Below, piece by piece: positions 1-13,815 of a DNA stretch of 64,000 bases; position 1 is the first letter of the stretch; each line of letters begins with the position of its first letter. Source of the DNA: Branchiostoma floridae (lineage: Eukaryota; Chordata; Leptocardii; Amphioxiformes; Branchiostomatidae); contig NC_049982.1 in NCBI RefSeq assembly GCF_000003815.2, positions 8,242,542 to 8,306,541 on the forward strand, written 5' to 3'. The notes under the pieces are model-generated. The model ran no database searches, was not told the DNA's origin, and saw nothing but the letters and a program-made list of their open reading frames with translations. Made by a program: the position numbers and the translations under genes.

Positions 1-2205
1 GTCATGTTACTTGTTTAATAATTTGATAGCTTGTAACTAAGTTTTGTTATTAGTTTTTTTTTTTACATTCTACTTAAATTTAAGTGGTGCACCCAAAAAT
101 TTTCTGGTGCACCCGATTTTTTAAGCTGGGTGCACCAGTGCACCTAATCCCAAAAATGAATTTCAAGCCCTGGTGGTAACCCTTCCAAAAGCATGAAACC
201 TTTCCTAAACCACTAAGAGCTGAAGTACTTCTACTTTTTCCATACTGGTCAATGTTGAGTATCATGTACCTAGAACATGACAGGTAAAAGTGAAAGCCTT
301 TAATGCATGAAGTTATGGTTGAACAGGAAAAAAGGATGCCGGTGCATTGCCCCTGTTAGCCTTTACAAAGAAAAACCTAGTGATGTGACTCTAACAAGAT
401 TTTTTTGGAAGGACAATGAACTTGGAGCCATCCACGCGGTAATCAGAAGTAGATTGCAGCAGTATTTGTGCCAGAAGATCTGTAGACTTACCGCCAGGGT
501 TAAGGGAAGGTCAGGTCCATTCTGTCCGTTATAGATTGCCTGACTTCCACACACTGGAGATTGGGCAGCACGAGTCCCAGATAGGGTCAGGGGTGGGCGG
601 ATTGATGGTAGAAACGATGTATCCAGTGTGACAAGGCCATCGATCATGGCTGAGTCAAGGAGAGGTAATGGTACTACAATAGAGGAGGGCACGTTGGGCA
701 CTTTGCTCAGTCTCAATTCTTTAACCAGTTAACCTTTATTCTTCAATACTTCTCTTATCACAGTTCCAGCATCTTCCTTAGTTGTTTTTTTTTAATACTG
801 ATTTTGAAAATGGCATCTCCTGAAAAGTAATGGCCATGTTGATTTCAGTTTTGGTCGATAATCATGCAAATCTTCATAATTCATATTCAGTAATTTGAGT
901 GTGCCACTTGTTTCTGTATTTGACTTTGACTGAGAACTTATTGAACGCCCCTTGTAAGACAACCTTGTACAGTTAGCTGCAGGCAGGCCATTGAGTTGTC
1001 TCCTTACCCTTATCAGGGCCCTTAGAACGGTTCCTGAGAGCCACATTGTAGGTAACAATTAATGCTGGAATTGCAAGTCAGCTCATGTACGTAGTGCTGG
1101 AGATTAGGTCTAATGGATCAATGCCTCATATGTAGCACTGACCATTGGCATCTTGGGGTTGACCTCCCATTACTTCAAGATCCTCCAAGACTTTAAGGTC
1201 ATCAGTCTAGGCTCTGATACAAGGTACTACATAATAAGGAACCAATTTCTAGCAGTACACCTCATCATCAGCCCACCGCCCCCTCAAGATTGTTGTTGAG
1301 AGTATCTACATGTACAACTTGCAATTCTGGAAGCCAAGAAAATCCCAAGTTGAATATCATGAACCAATAGCCTAAGACTTGTGCTGCAAGACTTGTAGGT
1401 TAAGATGCTTGAGAAGTTACAATATGATTGATGATGATGTTTTCTTTTTCTTGAAACGAAGTTAAATCCTTAACTGGAAGGCAACGCATAGTAAATCTTG
1501 ACATCAGCTTGACAGGTTCTATAAATTGCTGGGGAAATTTCTGACAACCTGCAACGTTGAAGGTTATGAAAAAAGGAGAGTGCTTCATGCCCTGTAATTC
1601 CCTCAAAATGTCAGGCATTTGGCAGCACATGTTTGTGAAGTACTCGGTGCTGCAGATAGTAGCTGTAGTAAATGCCAAACATCACACAGCCTGAACAGAC
1701 AGTACTTCATGGTTACTGCATCCATCCATCTCACACCAACATGCTGCTGCCGCCAAGTTTCCTCCTCATCAACTCAGTAATGAGATCTTTGGTCCATTAG
1801 CTGGCCTTAGTTAATAGTCCACTTCCTCTTAATGTGAGAAAAACATATCTTCTCTTTTTATCACAACTCTGCCGTGTAACATAACTCAATGAAATAACAG
1901 GAAGAACAACGATGCACAATATATCTTCATTGGGATAGTTTTAGTGTGTACTAATGTAATTACAAACACTGCCAACCTGATAAGAAAACACACTACTGGA
2001 TGTATTCCAACTTGTACAAAGGTAATCTATGATTCGTGAACAAGTACTTATCATTTCACTAATGTTTTATCATTCTTACAAATGAACAAAAATTGAACAA
2101 GAGCTTTGGGCTGTATTACATGGTAGTCTTCAGAATCAGAATTTCATATCAAAAATTAATGTTTTTTTCAACCTAAGATTTAATAAAAAAATATTTCTTT
2201 TTCAG
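1..2205. other. upstream region without a recognised gene
   Basis: No convincing gene is seen. Three minus-strand open frames (363-716, 792-1058 and 1400-1678) have somewhat protein-like composition, and the first ends near a possible donor (ggcg|gtaagt on the minus strand, about 490). I recognise no family in them. They may be exons of an off-window gene or decayed transposon. The region also holds a repeat remnant near 86-174. A splice acceptor at its right edge (ttttcag ending at 2205) implies that at least one non-coding first exon of the downstream tetraspanin lies upstream of it, but I could not locate that exon. Confidence 0.4.
86..174 (-). repeat. remnant of a dispersed hAT-type repeat
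   Basis: Read on the minus strand, the block starts CAGGGCTTGAAATTC and continues with several GGTGCAC(C/T) words. The same start and the same GGTGCACTG words recur near 16460-16493 and 20964-21050. A CAGGG start is typical of hAT non-autonomous ends. The copy is truncated and its other terminus is not visible. Confidence 0.5.
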
Positions 2206-2315
2206 TTATTTGAAGGAGAGCTGATTTTCTCAACTGCTGTTGGACCTTACTAAACCACTGAAGAGCCAATCCCAGTACAGCATTTTGATCAGGTGACGTC
2301 GGAGGACCAATCACC

Positions 2316-5300
2316 ATGGACTCAGAAGGAGGATGTTATAACTGCATGAAGTACTTGTTGTTTGTCTTCAACCTGCTTTTCTGGGTAAGATGGATTCTGT
2401 TATTGTAGACAAGTTTTGTAGTTATGTCTTGTTGATCAAATAGAAGCCTGTGTGATAGATTATCTGTCCAGTAAAATTCATGAAAAGTTGCTGCAAAACA
2501 ACCTTTATGGGCAGTTTATATGCCGAATTACATTTTGCCATCATTTATAAAAACACTGTTAGGTAGTCTGCAGTCATTTTTGCCTTATGACAACATGAAA
2601 GAGAAGCTCTGTTGAGAGGAGTTGTCCAAACAGTGCAACTTTCCAGGTTTGTCCGTAGTGCTGAAACCAATGTTGTTCTTACAATTCAAAGTTTAACTGA
2701 TGGCACTGCACAAAACTAATTAGCATACTTGGGGCATATTCCAAACACATTGGAAAAGAGACTTGAGGAACAATGAAGAAGGTCCAGGAGCCAAAGATAC
2801 ATCATCAGCATGTCCTAGAGTTGTAAAAATGGAAAACAATGTAATCAAGTTGTAAACTTGAGCATGATGTATTGCTTGTTTCCTCAGCTGTTGGGACAGA
2901 TGGGACAGAAAGAATTAGGATGTTTCTAAGACTTCAGATGCAGAACACAGCATATCATTATCATGCTCCAAAGCTGCACACTTGATGAGCAGAAATCTGG
3001 AATAAGGTCTCATGTTATGCCTCATTTACTCAGCTATCCAGACTGGTCAAATAATTATGATGTTTTTGGTAGTACTACATAAGGAAAACACAGTATATCA
3101 GCATCATGTTCTAAAGCTGTAAACTTGAGCAACAATCTTACATAATGTCATTACTCGTTTCCTCAGCTATCGGGAGCAGCCCTGCTGGGTGTGGGGATCT
3201 GGGTCATCGTGGCGCAGCAGAGTTTCATCACGCTGGTCGGGGACAACCCCCTCTTCATCACCGGCGCATACATCCTCATCGGGGTCGGAGCTTTCGTGTT
3301 CTTCGTCGGCTTCCTGGGCTGCTGTGGCGCCATCAAGGAGAGCAAGTGCATGCTCATCCTGGTAGGGAGTCACTGGTGCAGAGTACCGTATACATATCTG
3401 AGATATAGATGATTTTGTTGATATGTGTTATCTACATTTTGACATTTTGTATATTATTTCATTGTTAGGATAAACCTGTTCTCCAACTAGATCTCTTTTA
3501 CATATTCATTCACAGCTAGGATATAAAAACTATCTCCAACAAGATTTCTCCAGTGTCACTGATGAAAGACACTGGATGGCTGTCTGAAATGTCTGACCAT
3601 TTCCAAAATCTTTTCCAGTTGCATAAGTTACAGGTTTTTGGCATACATTTTGACTCCTATTGCGTTGGTTGTCAAAAGGAACCATGTGGAACCATGTGCT
3701 CATTTGCATAATTTCTGTAACACTATCCTAAGATATCTGCATTGTTCCCAGTTACTGTGTCATCGACAAACATGGGATGAATATGCTGATGGCACATTTG
3801 AGTGTCTCTTGCCTTTTCTTCCCATTGTAAAAGTAGTACAAGGAGTACAGTGCGTTTTCTGTGTCCATCAAACGTGTCATGACATGTGGAGAATTTGCAG
3901 GTGGTGTTGAAAATCAAATAATCAATGTGAAGTGGCACAACTGCTAACTCAGTGGTCCCAGTGGCCTAATCATTTTCACTGCTTTAATACCTTTTCGATT
4001 TGGTCTGTTCATTACGTGTTATTGTGCCCATGTCTTTGTCCTACATCAACACAAATTGGTTACCTTCATTGAGTCTTGTCTAATGAGTTGTAATTAGACA
4101 TAAGGGAGATAACGATTGGCTGTAATACATGTGGCCCTGACCCAGTAGTGGACCATTTTGTCACGAAAATCTATACATATCTGTGTCTGGGGACAGACAT
4201 GATATGGGGTCAGACTGCATGGAGTCTTGATTGATATGACATTAGAACTTGTGGAATATGGCATTGGAATATATCAAGATGTTTTCAATATTAGTGCATT
4301 ACTCATGGGTATTACTAGTCTGTAGCAACAAGTAATTGTATTAAAAAACAATTATCCAATTACACATATAGTAGATGTAAATGTGCTTCTTGAGAATTTG
4401 TTAAAGTATTGCAAGTTTCACTACAGTATGGCTTTAGAATACTCTTTTTCCCAACCAATTGGGTGGTCCATTTAATTGTGTCAAATGGATTTTCAATGGC
4501 GCCATTACATATAACAGTAAAGTCATTATTATCAAAAAGGAAGATGAATGAAATAAAACTTTCAAATTAAGTAACAAGAGATTGTTATAAGCAACAGAAT
4601 GTAAATGTGGTATATCAAAATGTATGTGTATAAACGAGAAAGAAACGATATCAAAATTGTAGTACTTTTGCTGCATATTGATAAGATTGTCTTTGTTTTT
4701 GTCTTGTTCTTTGCAGTTCTTCATCCTCCTCCTGCTGATCTTCGCGGCTGAGATCGTGGCCGCCGTGCTGGCTTTCATGTTCAGAGCTAAGGTAAGCCTG
4801 TTATCCAGCTCATGATTCGAACGTGTCTAACACCACGTATGTACCCAACTTAGCAGCATGGCACCTCTTTTTCAACATACCATGTCGTACATTGGCTGTC
4901 GTCCAAGAAATCAATTTAGAACGCTGCCTGATAGATCACTCTGCTACATTTGTCAGATGTCCAAGTTAGCCGTAAAATGCAATCAGACACATTTCTACAA
5001 TTCTATATTGTCTTGAAAGCATTTTTCAATCTGCAGATAAAGTAAGCTTCTGTCAACCATGATGGAGGATACTTGGAAAATTAACAACTTTGATATGGTC
5101 AAAAATAGATTACTTACAGCACCTTGTGATACCAGTAGATAAATCTAGTACTAGTGCCATTAGTCGGGGTAATCAACTCAGCTTTAAAACTTGTCTATGA
5201 AACTACTGTGCTTTTACTTGTGCTTTTTTCACCTCCAGACGGAGCAGGTTTTGTCAGACATGATGAACAAGACACTGCAGGAAGACTACAAAGGACCCAA

Positions 5301-8300
5301 GGCTCAGGACCCCACATCTGCCGCATGGAACTACGTCCAGATCATCGTGAGTTTTCTGTGGTTGAATTGACATGATGATGATGATTATCTTCCTACAAGG
5401 CCCCTGATCAGTGCTGTCTCCAGGACCCGTCTCTCCGTCCCTGGACGGAAATTTACTTGTTGGGACGGAACAAAAATTCACCCACTCCGTCCCTAAAAAT
5501 CTTAATTTCATGACATGAAAATGCAGTTTCGTAAGCTAAAAATGGCAGAATCAATAACTAAAATAGGATTCCGACTTCAATTTTTAATCGACTTTTGCAT
5601 TTTCCTTCATGACGCCCCCACGTTCCAAGCTGCGAGATAAACGCGACCCCGACATACGGAGATGTGTGGACATCAGAGATCGCGAAAGCGTGCTATTCGT
5701 GTGGCGCAAAAGAAGGCGGGGCTGCGGCGTTATCTTACCTTGCCACTGTGCCTTACCACAGTTGTGACTCTTTAGCAAGTTTAGGCTAAAGTCCCAATGT
5801 TAACGATGTCCAAATGTCAACGATGTCCAAACATAAACTACTGGGACCGGTGGATGCATGACTCTCGAACTGATGATGTGGCGAACACGCGGTGTACGCC
5901 TGTTCTTTTCATAAACATTTTCCAGACACGCCCGAAAGTTTGGGGTTTGGCAGAAATCGGCTTCTTTTCATATGCAGGCCGCCCGAGCGGTGGGCGGAGA
6001 ACGCATCCCGCCCAATTTCTTTCCGTATTGTAAAAGCCTTGATGTTTGTGTACTGGTGTATGGATTTTATTAAATTTTTTTTTTTGCAATGCCGATCGGA
6101 ATCACCCGGCCCTTGTATGTTTTAAAATCAACATTAACGGGAAACTGCAATTCATTATGAACCTGACACGGCGGTTCAGAAATTATCTTTCTTTACTCGG
6201 CCTTCGTGTGTTTGTCGCAGGCCTCAGTAAACCGTCACACTGGTGATCTCCATAGTTCTACAACAAAGGAGGTTTTCCCCCTGGTACAAGCTGTAAACAG
6301 ACGGCAAACACCATATCCTTACCGCCTACGTCTACGATGTGACGAAGCCACGGCCGATTCTTGCGCCATTTATCTTCAAACGTGTGTGCTTGGATTTGGG
6401 ACCGAGTTCGCAGCGCCGTGTTCGTAAAGTTCCGCGCTTCTTCGTGATTGACATGGTGTTACCTCATTGTCCGCGCCGCTGCTGGCTGTGATTGGTGGGA
6501 AGTTGATTGGATTTGTAGAATTATCAAGCACACCCTGCCGCGCGCTACTTCAGAAGGCTGCCGCCGGACCTGCTACCATGGTAACGGCATGTCTTGCCAC
6601 ATTTTCCAACTTGCTGCTATTACAGCTTACAAGTTACATACATAATTTTCGGCGGAATGTAACCCTATTTTCACGAGAAAATATCAGAAATCGAACTTGT
6701 ATATTTTGCGGAAAATTATGCGGAAGTAGCCCGCGACAGTATTCTTACCCAGCGCTGTGAACATGATCGCTGTTTGCAATTTTCCACCGATCTTCTGCAA
6801 ATCTGTGCCCTTTGGACGGTGCTGGACAACGAGCAGTAAGGTGTTCAATTTTATCGAGAAATGCACATTTCTTGATGGTTAAAGAAACAGTAACACAGCA
6901 CCAGCAAAATGAAGAGTTATTAAGCAAAATATAGTATAGAAACTTAACTGAGCAATCAGTACCAGACAAAATAGGTAGGTGATTTAATTGGTGATGTAAA
7001 CTTCCTTTACGATCTTACGATATCTTACAAGCTGAAATGCGTCAATGGACCTCGGCCCGCGGCGTTATCCAGCCCCCAATCTATCCACAAATTATCAACA
7101 AATACGGGAAATGACGACGAACAAGCACCATGCAAAGTTCAGAGTGTAAACGCAACACTGCTTAACGAACAAAATATTTCGTCAGCGAAATGCCCGACCA
7201 AGGGGCGGGGCAGTCGTTTTGTTTCGAGATCGTGGAGTGTCGGTAGTCCTACTTTGCGAAATGAAATTTTGCCTCTGAAAATACGTGAAATAGCGTTTCA
7301 GGGGGTTTAAATTTTCCCGGGGGAGCATGCCCCCGGACCCCCCTAGTTTAGCGAGCGCCTGCGGCGCTCGCGTCGGGCCTTTGGCCCGATACCCCCACCC
7401 ACCCAATTGTTAGGGACGGAAATAAATTTCACGCTGGAGACAGCACTGCCCCTGATGAAACCTCTACACCAGTTGTTTTCTGAAAACAAACAAATGAGGA
7501 CTGAAATGAAATACTTAGTACAAAAGGTTCTCAAGTAACTAACTGCATAGATTTTTTGCAGTCAGATGTTTCAGATAGCATCCACTGTCTTTTGTCAGAT
7601 AGGAGATGCTATCTAAAATGTCTGCCGTCTACAAAATCTGTCCAGTTGATAGCTTTTGAATAGCTTTTGTATTGTGTATCTTATTACCTTAAGCTTCATT
7701 GACCTTAAAAAGGAATAACAGTGGTAGGCTTCTGGAGCCAGCTTGTAGAAGCATCTACATGTAGGCCCTACCTGGCTACAGACTGAGATGCAGAAGAGAC
7801 TGGAGCAGGTCAGGGGAGGGGTTCCTCTGATAGAGTAACAATGCCCTGCCATGAGAGTGACAGTGAGGCTTCTGTTTATGGTGCTATAACTTTTTTCTTC
7901 TCCTCCAGTTTGGCTGCTGTGGTACAACAGGCTACAAGGACTGGCTGACATCGGACTGGGTTCAGAACCAGGGGCAGGGCACACGGATGGACTTCCCCTC
8001 CTCCTGCTGCACCAGGGACAAGCTCTCGCTCGACAACCTGCCCAAGAACCAGACCGCCTGCTACGCCAATCCTGACGACCCCATGTTCATGAACTCCGGG
8101 GTAGGTTTCCATGGTTGTAAACCGGTGTAAATTTGAAAACACATCAGAAAGTTTAGATAAAAATCTAATGGTTGTGAGGATACTACAGCATACAGGAACT
8201 TCAAGTTGAAAAGTAAGACTCTCAAAATGGTGCCCTCAAAAATAACATCATCAAGACTGATGCTATTTGTAAAGTCTTTATCTTAACACAGCTTGTCCTG

Positions 8301-9089
8301 TAACTGAGTAGTTGGCATTTCATTGATTTAATAACTTGCTATCTTCACCTTTCTGCACGCTGCATAGTTGGTAGGGACCTTTTCTTGGCTCTGCTGACCA
8401 TTCTATTCTTTCCCAGGGCTGTTTTGAGAAGATGAAATCAGAGTTCCAACAGAAGATTCTCATCATCGCTATCGTAGGAATCGCCATCGCAGCAGTCATG
8501 GTAGGTCACAGCAGATCGACTCTACTGGAAATCAATTAACACTGCTTACAGATGTCATAGCGGGACGGAAAACAATAGGGATGGTCAAGCGTCAAATCCT
8601 TTTTTCAAATGACTGAAAATGGACTTTCATGACCCTCAATATAATCGACAAACTTAAGCATGAACTGAACTTATGTACTGTACTGTCATGTACTATATAT
8701 AGCTGGGGATCGTTTACTTGATTCCCTAGAAAAATGTATGGAGATAATTAGGCCTTATTAATGGCCTGTAATTTTCATATTAAGTCATATTTTCCTTGGG
8801 CACCACTTATTGGTCAGCATCCCATCATCGCATCAGGAAGGCTTTGTCATTTTTTGTGGGGGGAGGGGGAAGGGACTATAGGAGCCCTGGTTGTAAATCC
8901 AATGGCACCCATATTTAAGTCAAGTACTACCATGGAAAAGAAAGGTCTGTACAACAGGATAAACAACTTGTGGTTCAACTTTTAAGCCATTAGAATAATG
9001 TTACAAACTATAGTATGTTTGTATTTTTCTTCCAGATCCTTGGCATGGTGTTCTCCATCTGTATGGTGCGGAACATGGAGGAAAAGTGA
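2316..9089 (+). CDS. tetraspanin, TSPAN18/TSPAN9-like (7 coding exons, 258 aa)
   Basis: Four-pass membrane scaffold that organises partner proteins at the plasma membrane (family knowledge). Coding exons: 2316-2384, 3167-3361, 4717-4791, 5239-5346, 7909-8100, 8417-8500 and 9036-9089, all phase 0 with GT-AG borders. The protein starts MDSEGGCYNCMKYLLFVFN. TM1 is at about 13-36, TM2 at about 55-75 with the GFLGCCGA motif, and TM3 at about 89-110. The large extracellular loop (about 114-228) carries the CCG motif, a second Cys pair (SSCC) and two further cysteines, six in all, with NKT and NQT glycosylation sites. TM4 follows and the tail ends RNMEEK. The N-terminus, the NPLxxTGAY stretch and the AAWNYVQIIFGCCG stretch favour TSPAN18; the TM4 end also resembles TSPAN9. 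The ATG at 2316 is in a good context, in an exon that begins at 2206. The fourth coding intron contains a transposon. Confidence 0.93.
3547..3630 (+). repeat. dispersed repeat fragment
   Basis: This fragment contains a gtgtc..gacac self-complementary stretch followed by ctgaccatttccaaaatc and ttttccagttgc. The same tail recurs at about 24046-24092 and 45133-45172, and more weakly at about 7600-7660. It is intronic and non-coding. The family is not recognised. Confidence 0.5.
5409..7448. mobile_element. hAT-like DNA transposon, 2,040 bp, with perfect TIR and target-site duplication
   Basis: The element begins CAGTGCTGTCTCCAG (5409-5423) and ends with its exact reverse complement (7434-7448). 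Both sides are flanked by the identical 8-bp duplication CCCCTGAT (5401-5408 and 7449-7456). An 8-bp duplication and a CAGTG start are typical of the hAT superfamily. Subterminal GGGACGGA words occur at both ends, in either orientation, and may bind transposase. The right end carries two short palindromes, GCGAGCGC/GCGCTCGC and CGGGCC/GGCCCG. I see no transposase. The interior (about 5800-6800) has only short frames with no recognised domain, so the element looks non-autonomous. It sits in the fourth coding intron of the tetraspanin gene. Confidence 0.88.
7310..7345 (+). repeat. GC-rich module shared with the element at 37653-38882
   Basis: The block aaattttcccgggggagcat, followed by gcccccggaccccc, recurs in reverse orientation at about 38025-38065 with one visible mismatch in this core. 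It is self-complementary around the central GCATGC/GCATAC and could fold. It lies inside a different TIR element at each place. Confidence 0.7.
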
Positions 9090-12000
9090 GAAATTATTCC
9101 CTGTCCCTTCATAGATAACAAGCAGATTTTTATTTTTATTTTTAACATGTGCTGTGTGACTGCTGGTCTTTGACTATTGCATGAACCTTCAGCCATTTTT
9201 TTCATTCCCTCTTAATCATGCAAATAACCAACACGATATTAGAAGTTATTCAGTACAATGTATATGGAACTTGTTGATTTGCATGTTGGGACATCTGAAA
9301 GGATTGTATATCTAAGAGATGGCTTAATTGATATGTCCTGAAGATTGTTTGGCTGCTAATGCATCTTGTACAAGTATTGCTTTGCCTGGACTTGGTAATC
9401 AGTTCTGCATGGATCCTCGTGATGCTTTATGTGATCATTGATCAAGATGTGTCGATACCCTGACCTTGATCGTCTGGTCTGCGATGATTTGCTTTCATGG
9501 TCTTGTTCGTGCATGGATTTTTGGTTGGCGTGTTTTGATTTTGTGGGTTCTATGATTACTTTTGATTTGCTTGCCAGGTCAAATTCTGGCCTGAGGTGAT
9601 TCAATACCTGCTGTGCCTTCTGCTTTCATGTCATCAGCTCCCCCTGTCATCTGTGTGAAGAACTGCATGGCAAATCATTCATATTGTCTGGAATCTGCTG
9701 CAGTGTCGCTTGACAGCTCGGCTGTTGTCCTTGCTTAAACCTATAACCCTGCTTGTCTTTATAGGGAGGTTTGAGAAGTTGCTACGTGGCACATGGCTGG
9801 ACCCAGCATTTCTTCATGGTACTCCTTGGAGATGTGATGCTTCAGGGACGAAGTTGTTTTTAAATACTTCAGAATCTGTGTTTTTGTATGAGAGCAAAAC
9901 ATTGCACGATTACATTATGTGTTTTGTACTTGCATACGTTTTCAGCTGAGGTTGTCTGCATCTAAAATTCTCCTTCATAAGTGATGTTTTGTAGATGGAC
10001 TACTTTTGGCTTTCCCCTGGAAGACTGAAAAATTGTTTCGCTTAATTAATTTCTGGTATAGCTTGTGAAAACATGTACATTGTTTATATGTTTAACTTGT
10101 TTCTGTCATAAAGGGATATATGGTCCTCAATTGTATAAATGATTTGTTAACTTAGCTTGAAGACCACATTGTGAAGACTGGTCTGATATTGCAAACACAA
10201 ACACTGTTTGGACAAAACGCAATCAAAAGTCAAGTGATATATCTCACAAGTCATGAAAAAATTGTATGAGTGTATCATCAACTTCTCAGCTTCTGATTAT
10301 AGTTCACATTTCATGATCTCCTTAATTTCGTATTGAAGAATTTATAAAACAGGAAAATATATTTCTGAAAATTATTTGTCTTTTGCTGGGAAGAAATGTG
10401 GCATCACAATTTTTTACCTTCAGTAAGTTTGACCAAGGTTACCTTCACATATGACCCTTTAATTCATGGGAAATACAAGCAAATCATGAAGGGTCGAGTT
10501 TGTACATGTATATAATGACAATTTCTATATTATATGTCTCTGTGGACCTATTTCCAGTTAACCTAGATGTCTGCTATATATAAATATCAGACTAGTGTGT
10601 ACCCAGTTTGGGTGTCTGTAGTTTCTACTATGTAGTGTACTTAGCAGTGTCCATGCACGTGACTCTAGGTGGTGCTCTGTGCCCCAAAAGATGACGCTTG
10701 TTGCCATGTGAATAACGTGAAGAAAAGTAACATGTGCACGCCCTGTATTTTTATGGTCTGCCAGCTTATTCATGATGTACAATGTAGAGATGCTGTGAAG
10801 TTTGCATCTGAAGATTTTCTTTTTTAAGACCTCACTTTCTTGTATAATGTACTTTTATTTGGGGTTGGATTATCTTGCTTTCTTACTTAAGATTCTGGTT
10901 TTTGCAGCTGTTTTTGACTCCATTGACTTGTGATAACTAATATTCTTTTTTGGGGGGTAGGGGCTCATATTTGATTTTTTTATTGTTCTGTTTTGCGCAT
11001 CAGCCATGATGCCGCACTGCTAAGAAAGCCTTGTGGTTGAGTTGCTGCACTTCATTCTGACAGTTTTGTGGCTTTCTATCAGCACTTGGGATGAAAAGGG
11101 TTCTGAGATGACTTGTTAGACATTGAGAGCATTTTAACCCTTTGACCTTGGCATGTGGCTACATGAAGATGTTACCTTACATGAAGAAATTGGACCTTTT
11201 GTACTATTCAGCAATGGGCGAAACTGAAGTCCTTTATCTTAATGTAATCACCTCCCTTTTAATGTACTTCCTTTATAACCACTGTGTCCTATTAATTTTG
11301 TTGGTAGAGTACTTTCTCTGTTAGTGATATTGTACATAGATTATATAATAAGTCATTATCAATACTGATGATCACTTAGAAAATGTTACTGGTTACAAAT
11401 GTGTTGCATGCCATGCTACATATACCTAACCCCACTTTTATACAAGAACATTTGTATAAAGAATTTGAATATACAAGTATTTCAAGTACAAAATATCTAT
11501 TCCAGTAATGTGGTGATACTGAAATTACATATAATATGTATATGTGTGAATGTTGCTGTGTCCATGTATAGTCTACAGTATAAGTAGGTAGTGCTGTCTG
11601 TACTTTGGTGAATATTATGGTCCACCTAGTCTTCAGCAGGTCCCAAGTTGATTGACAGATTTAACAAATGGCAGGAATGAACTCCTAAAAATGTCACCTC
11701 AGGATTTGAACTTTCGGTAATTGGAATGAACAAATCTTCAGCATATCAAAAATTCTCCAAACAAGATGATATTGGTAGATCTAAAGGTAAAGCTATCATC
11801 CCAATATGTTTCTGTCAAACAGATCTATTCCATCAGAAAAATATCGGGGTAAAGTCAGAAATTTTTTTTACTCACTTCCTTTTTTCTGACAGAATAGCTC
11901 TGGTGGACTTGTTGAAGCCTAGTGGAACGTGTCTCTCGCTGAAACAATGTAGACAATCTGTAAAATGATGTCGTCACTGTTTTTTTTCATTCCAGCACCA

Positions 12001-13815
12001 GGATGTAGATGTTTGTGAAGCAGTATCTGTGCCTTGTGAACAAGTGGTCATGTTTACTGTAACCTCCACCAATCACACTGAACCATCCTGTTCCGAACCT
12101 GCTGTCACAGAATAAGGAGCTTACTTTACAACTCAGTCTCATGCAAAATACTTCTCAAAATACATAGTGTTGAAAATGGCTCTAGAACAAATACAATGAA
12201 TACAAGTTTCGTGATAGCTTTTATGCAAGTGTGTTCACCATTTAACAATTTGGACTTAAGGGGCGTGTAGATTTATTTCTACAGCTTTGTGATATGTTGA
12301 ACACATTTGTATAAAAGTTACAAGAATATTTTTACAAAAGTTGTAACTGACATTAGGATTCCTTCCAATACAGGTCATTGAGCTCCCACATGCTCAAACT
12401 ACAGATTGGACAAGTTTATGACAAACTCTCTGTGCCATAGACTAAGGTTATTTTGTTCAGCATTTGTTTCTTTGATACTTTATGAAACAAAGCTCTTTTT
12501 CCAGACCAAAATCATAATGTCAGAAGCACAATTATGATGTATGAATTTCCAGAGAAGTTAAAAAGTTATCCTACCCTGCAATCAAGGTACAGAAAAGTTA
12601 CATCTCATTTTTCTTTATCACAAATTTGTGCTTTAACCTCTTTAATTTTTTTAGTTACAGTAGATAAAAGCTGTGAATTGGCTGCCAAAAGACTTCTTTT
12701 TGAGACTTTGAAAAGAAAAAAAACTGTTTTAAAATCATGTACCAATCTTTTCATGATAGCATAATTGTGTAATAATGTTAACATTAATGACTTACATTTT
12801 TGTGTATATAATGTTTGTGACAAATCATGGTTGAAATTTCTCATCTTATTTCTTAGTGAAGTTTACACTAAGATAGTGAACTTAAAATGTCTTAGAGTAC
12901 TTATATTTTAGCCCATTGTTGGCTATGTGGAAAGTAGGACAAATGATGTTTAACAAATATTGATTATATGATTGTGAAGATATTTTTAGCGGAGCTATCT
13001 GTATTACCTCTTTGGACCTGATTCCAGGATATTATACCTCTATATATACCTCTTTGGAGCTGACTAACGTTACTTCTCACACATTTTGTTGCAAGTATTT
13101 CCTGAACTTCCTTCTCTATATTTCACTGAAGAAGACGAATTCGCATCCCTGGGTGAACCATTGTTAATGTTTGTTACACATCACCCTGGACGAGAATACA
13201 ATCTAGTAGAGCCTGTATGTTGCCATGTTTGTGTCAAGTAATGATTAAGATTGTCTGTGACAAAGAGAGCTGATACTGGAAAATATTGCCACCTTGTTTG
13301 GCCAAAAACTACATGGCAAAGGCGAAAGCTGTTGCAAACTTTATACAGTTGACTACTGTATACCCCATTACTGCTGCCTATCTCTCATTATATGCCAATG
13401 TTGAAAGCTTCTTTTTGTTTTTGATTCATTCATAACGATTTTAATTTTTTTTCTGGCTTAAGCAAGTATCCAGAACTTGTGCAATGTGTGCTCCTTTTCT
13501 GTTACTGTGGAAAACAGAATTTAACTTTTCAGTGTATCAATGCCTCTTTGCACAGACATCCTAGAAGTAATATCACTGTCCTCCTGAAATAATACCTACA
13601 AGGAACACACGGGTTTAACATACACTCAGAACGTCCTCACTTCATGTTGCTTCATCCCATTGTGTTGTTGAGTGGATTTTTGTTGCAAGCTTAATAGAGA
13701 GCAAATTTGATGTAGTCTTATAACTGTGGATAGATGGACTTCATTGTTCTTTTGTACAATGTGAATCTGATGTTACACTCTTACTGGAGTCAATAAAATT
13801 GAAGTGTTGGTTGTC
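9090..13815 (+). other. tetraspanin 3' UTR / possible alternative last exon
   Basis: No coding exon is recognised after the TGA at 9087-9089. Two facts suggest that part of this stretch is an intron. The codons around the stop contain a good donor (gaaaa|gtgaga, exon end 9085). A strong acceptor with a T-rich tract ends at 11995 (tttttttcattccag). Joining them replaces the final K-stop with a short NTRM tail ending at the TAG at 12006-12008, followed by a UTR running to the poly(A) signal at 13792. Both the unspliced and the spliced form would share that signal. Confidence 0.5.
13792..13797 (+). terminator. poly(A) signal of the tetraspanin gene
   Basis: AATAAA in the sequence caataaaattgaag, followed within 30 bases by GT-rich sequence (gtgttggttg ... 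gtgtctttgtg) as expected downstream of a cleavage site. It is the first well-supported canonical signal after the last coding exon. Confidence 0.75.
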
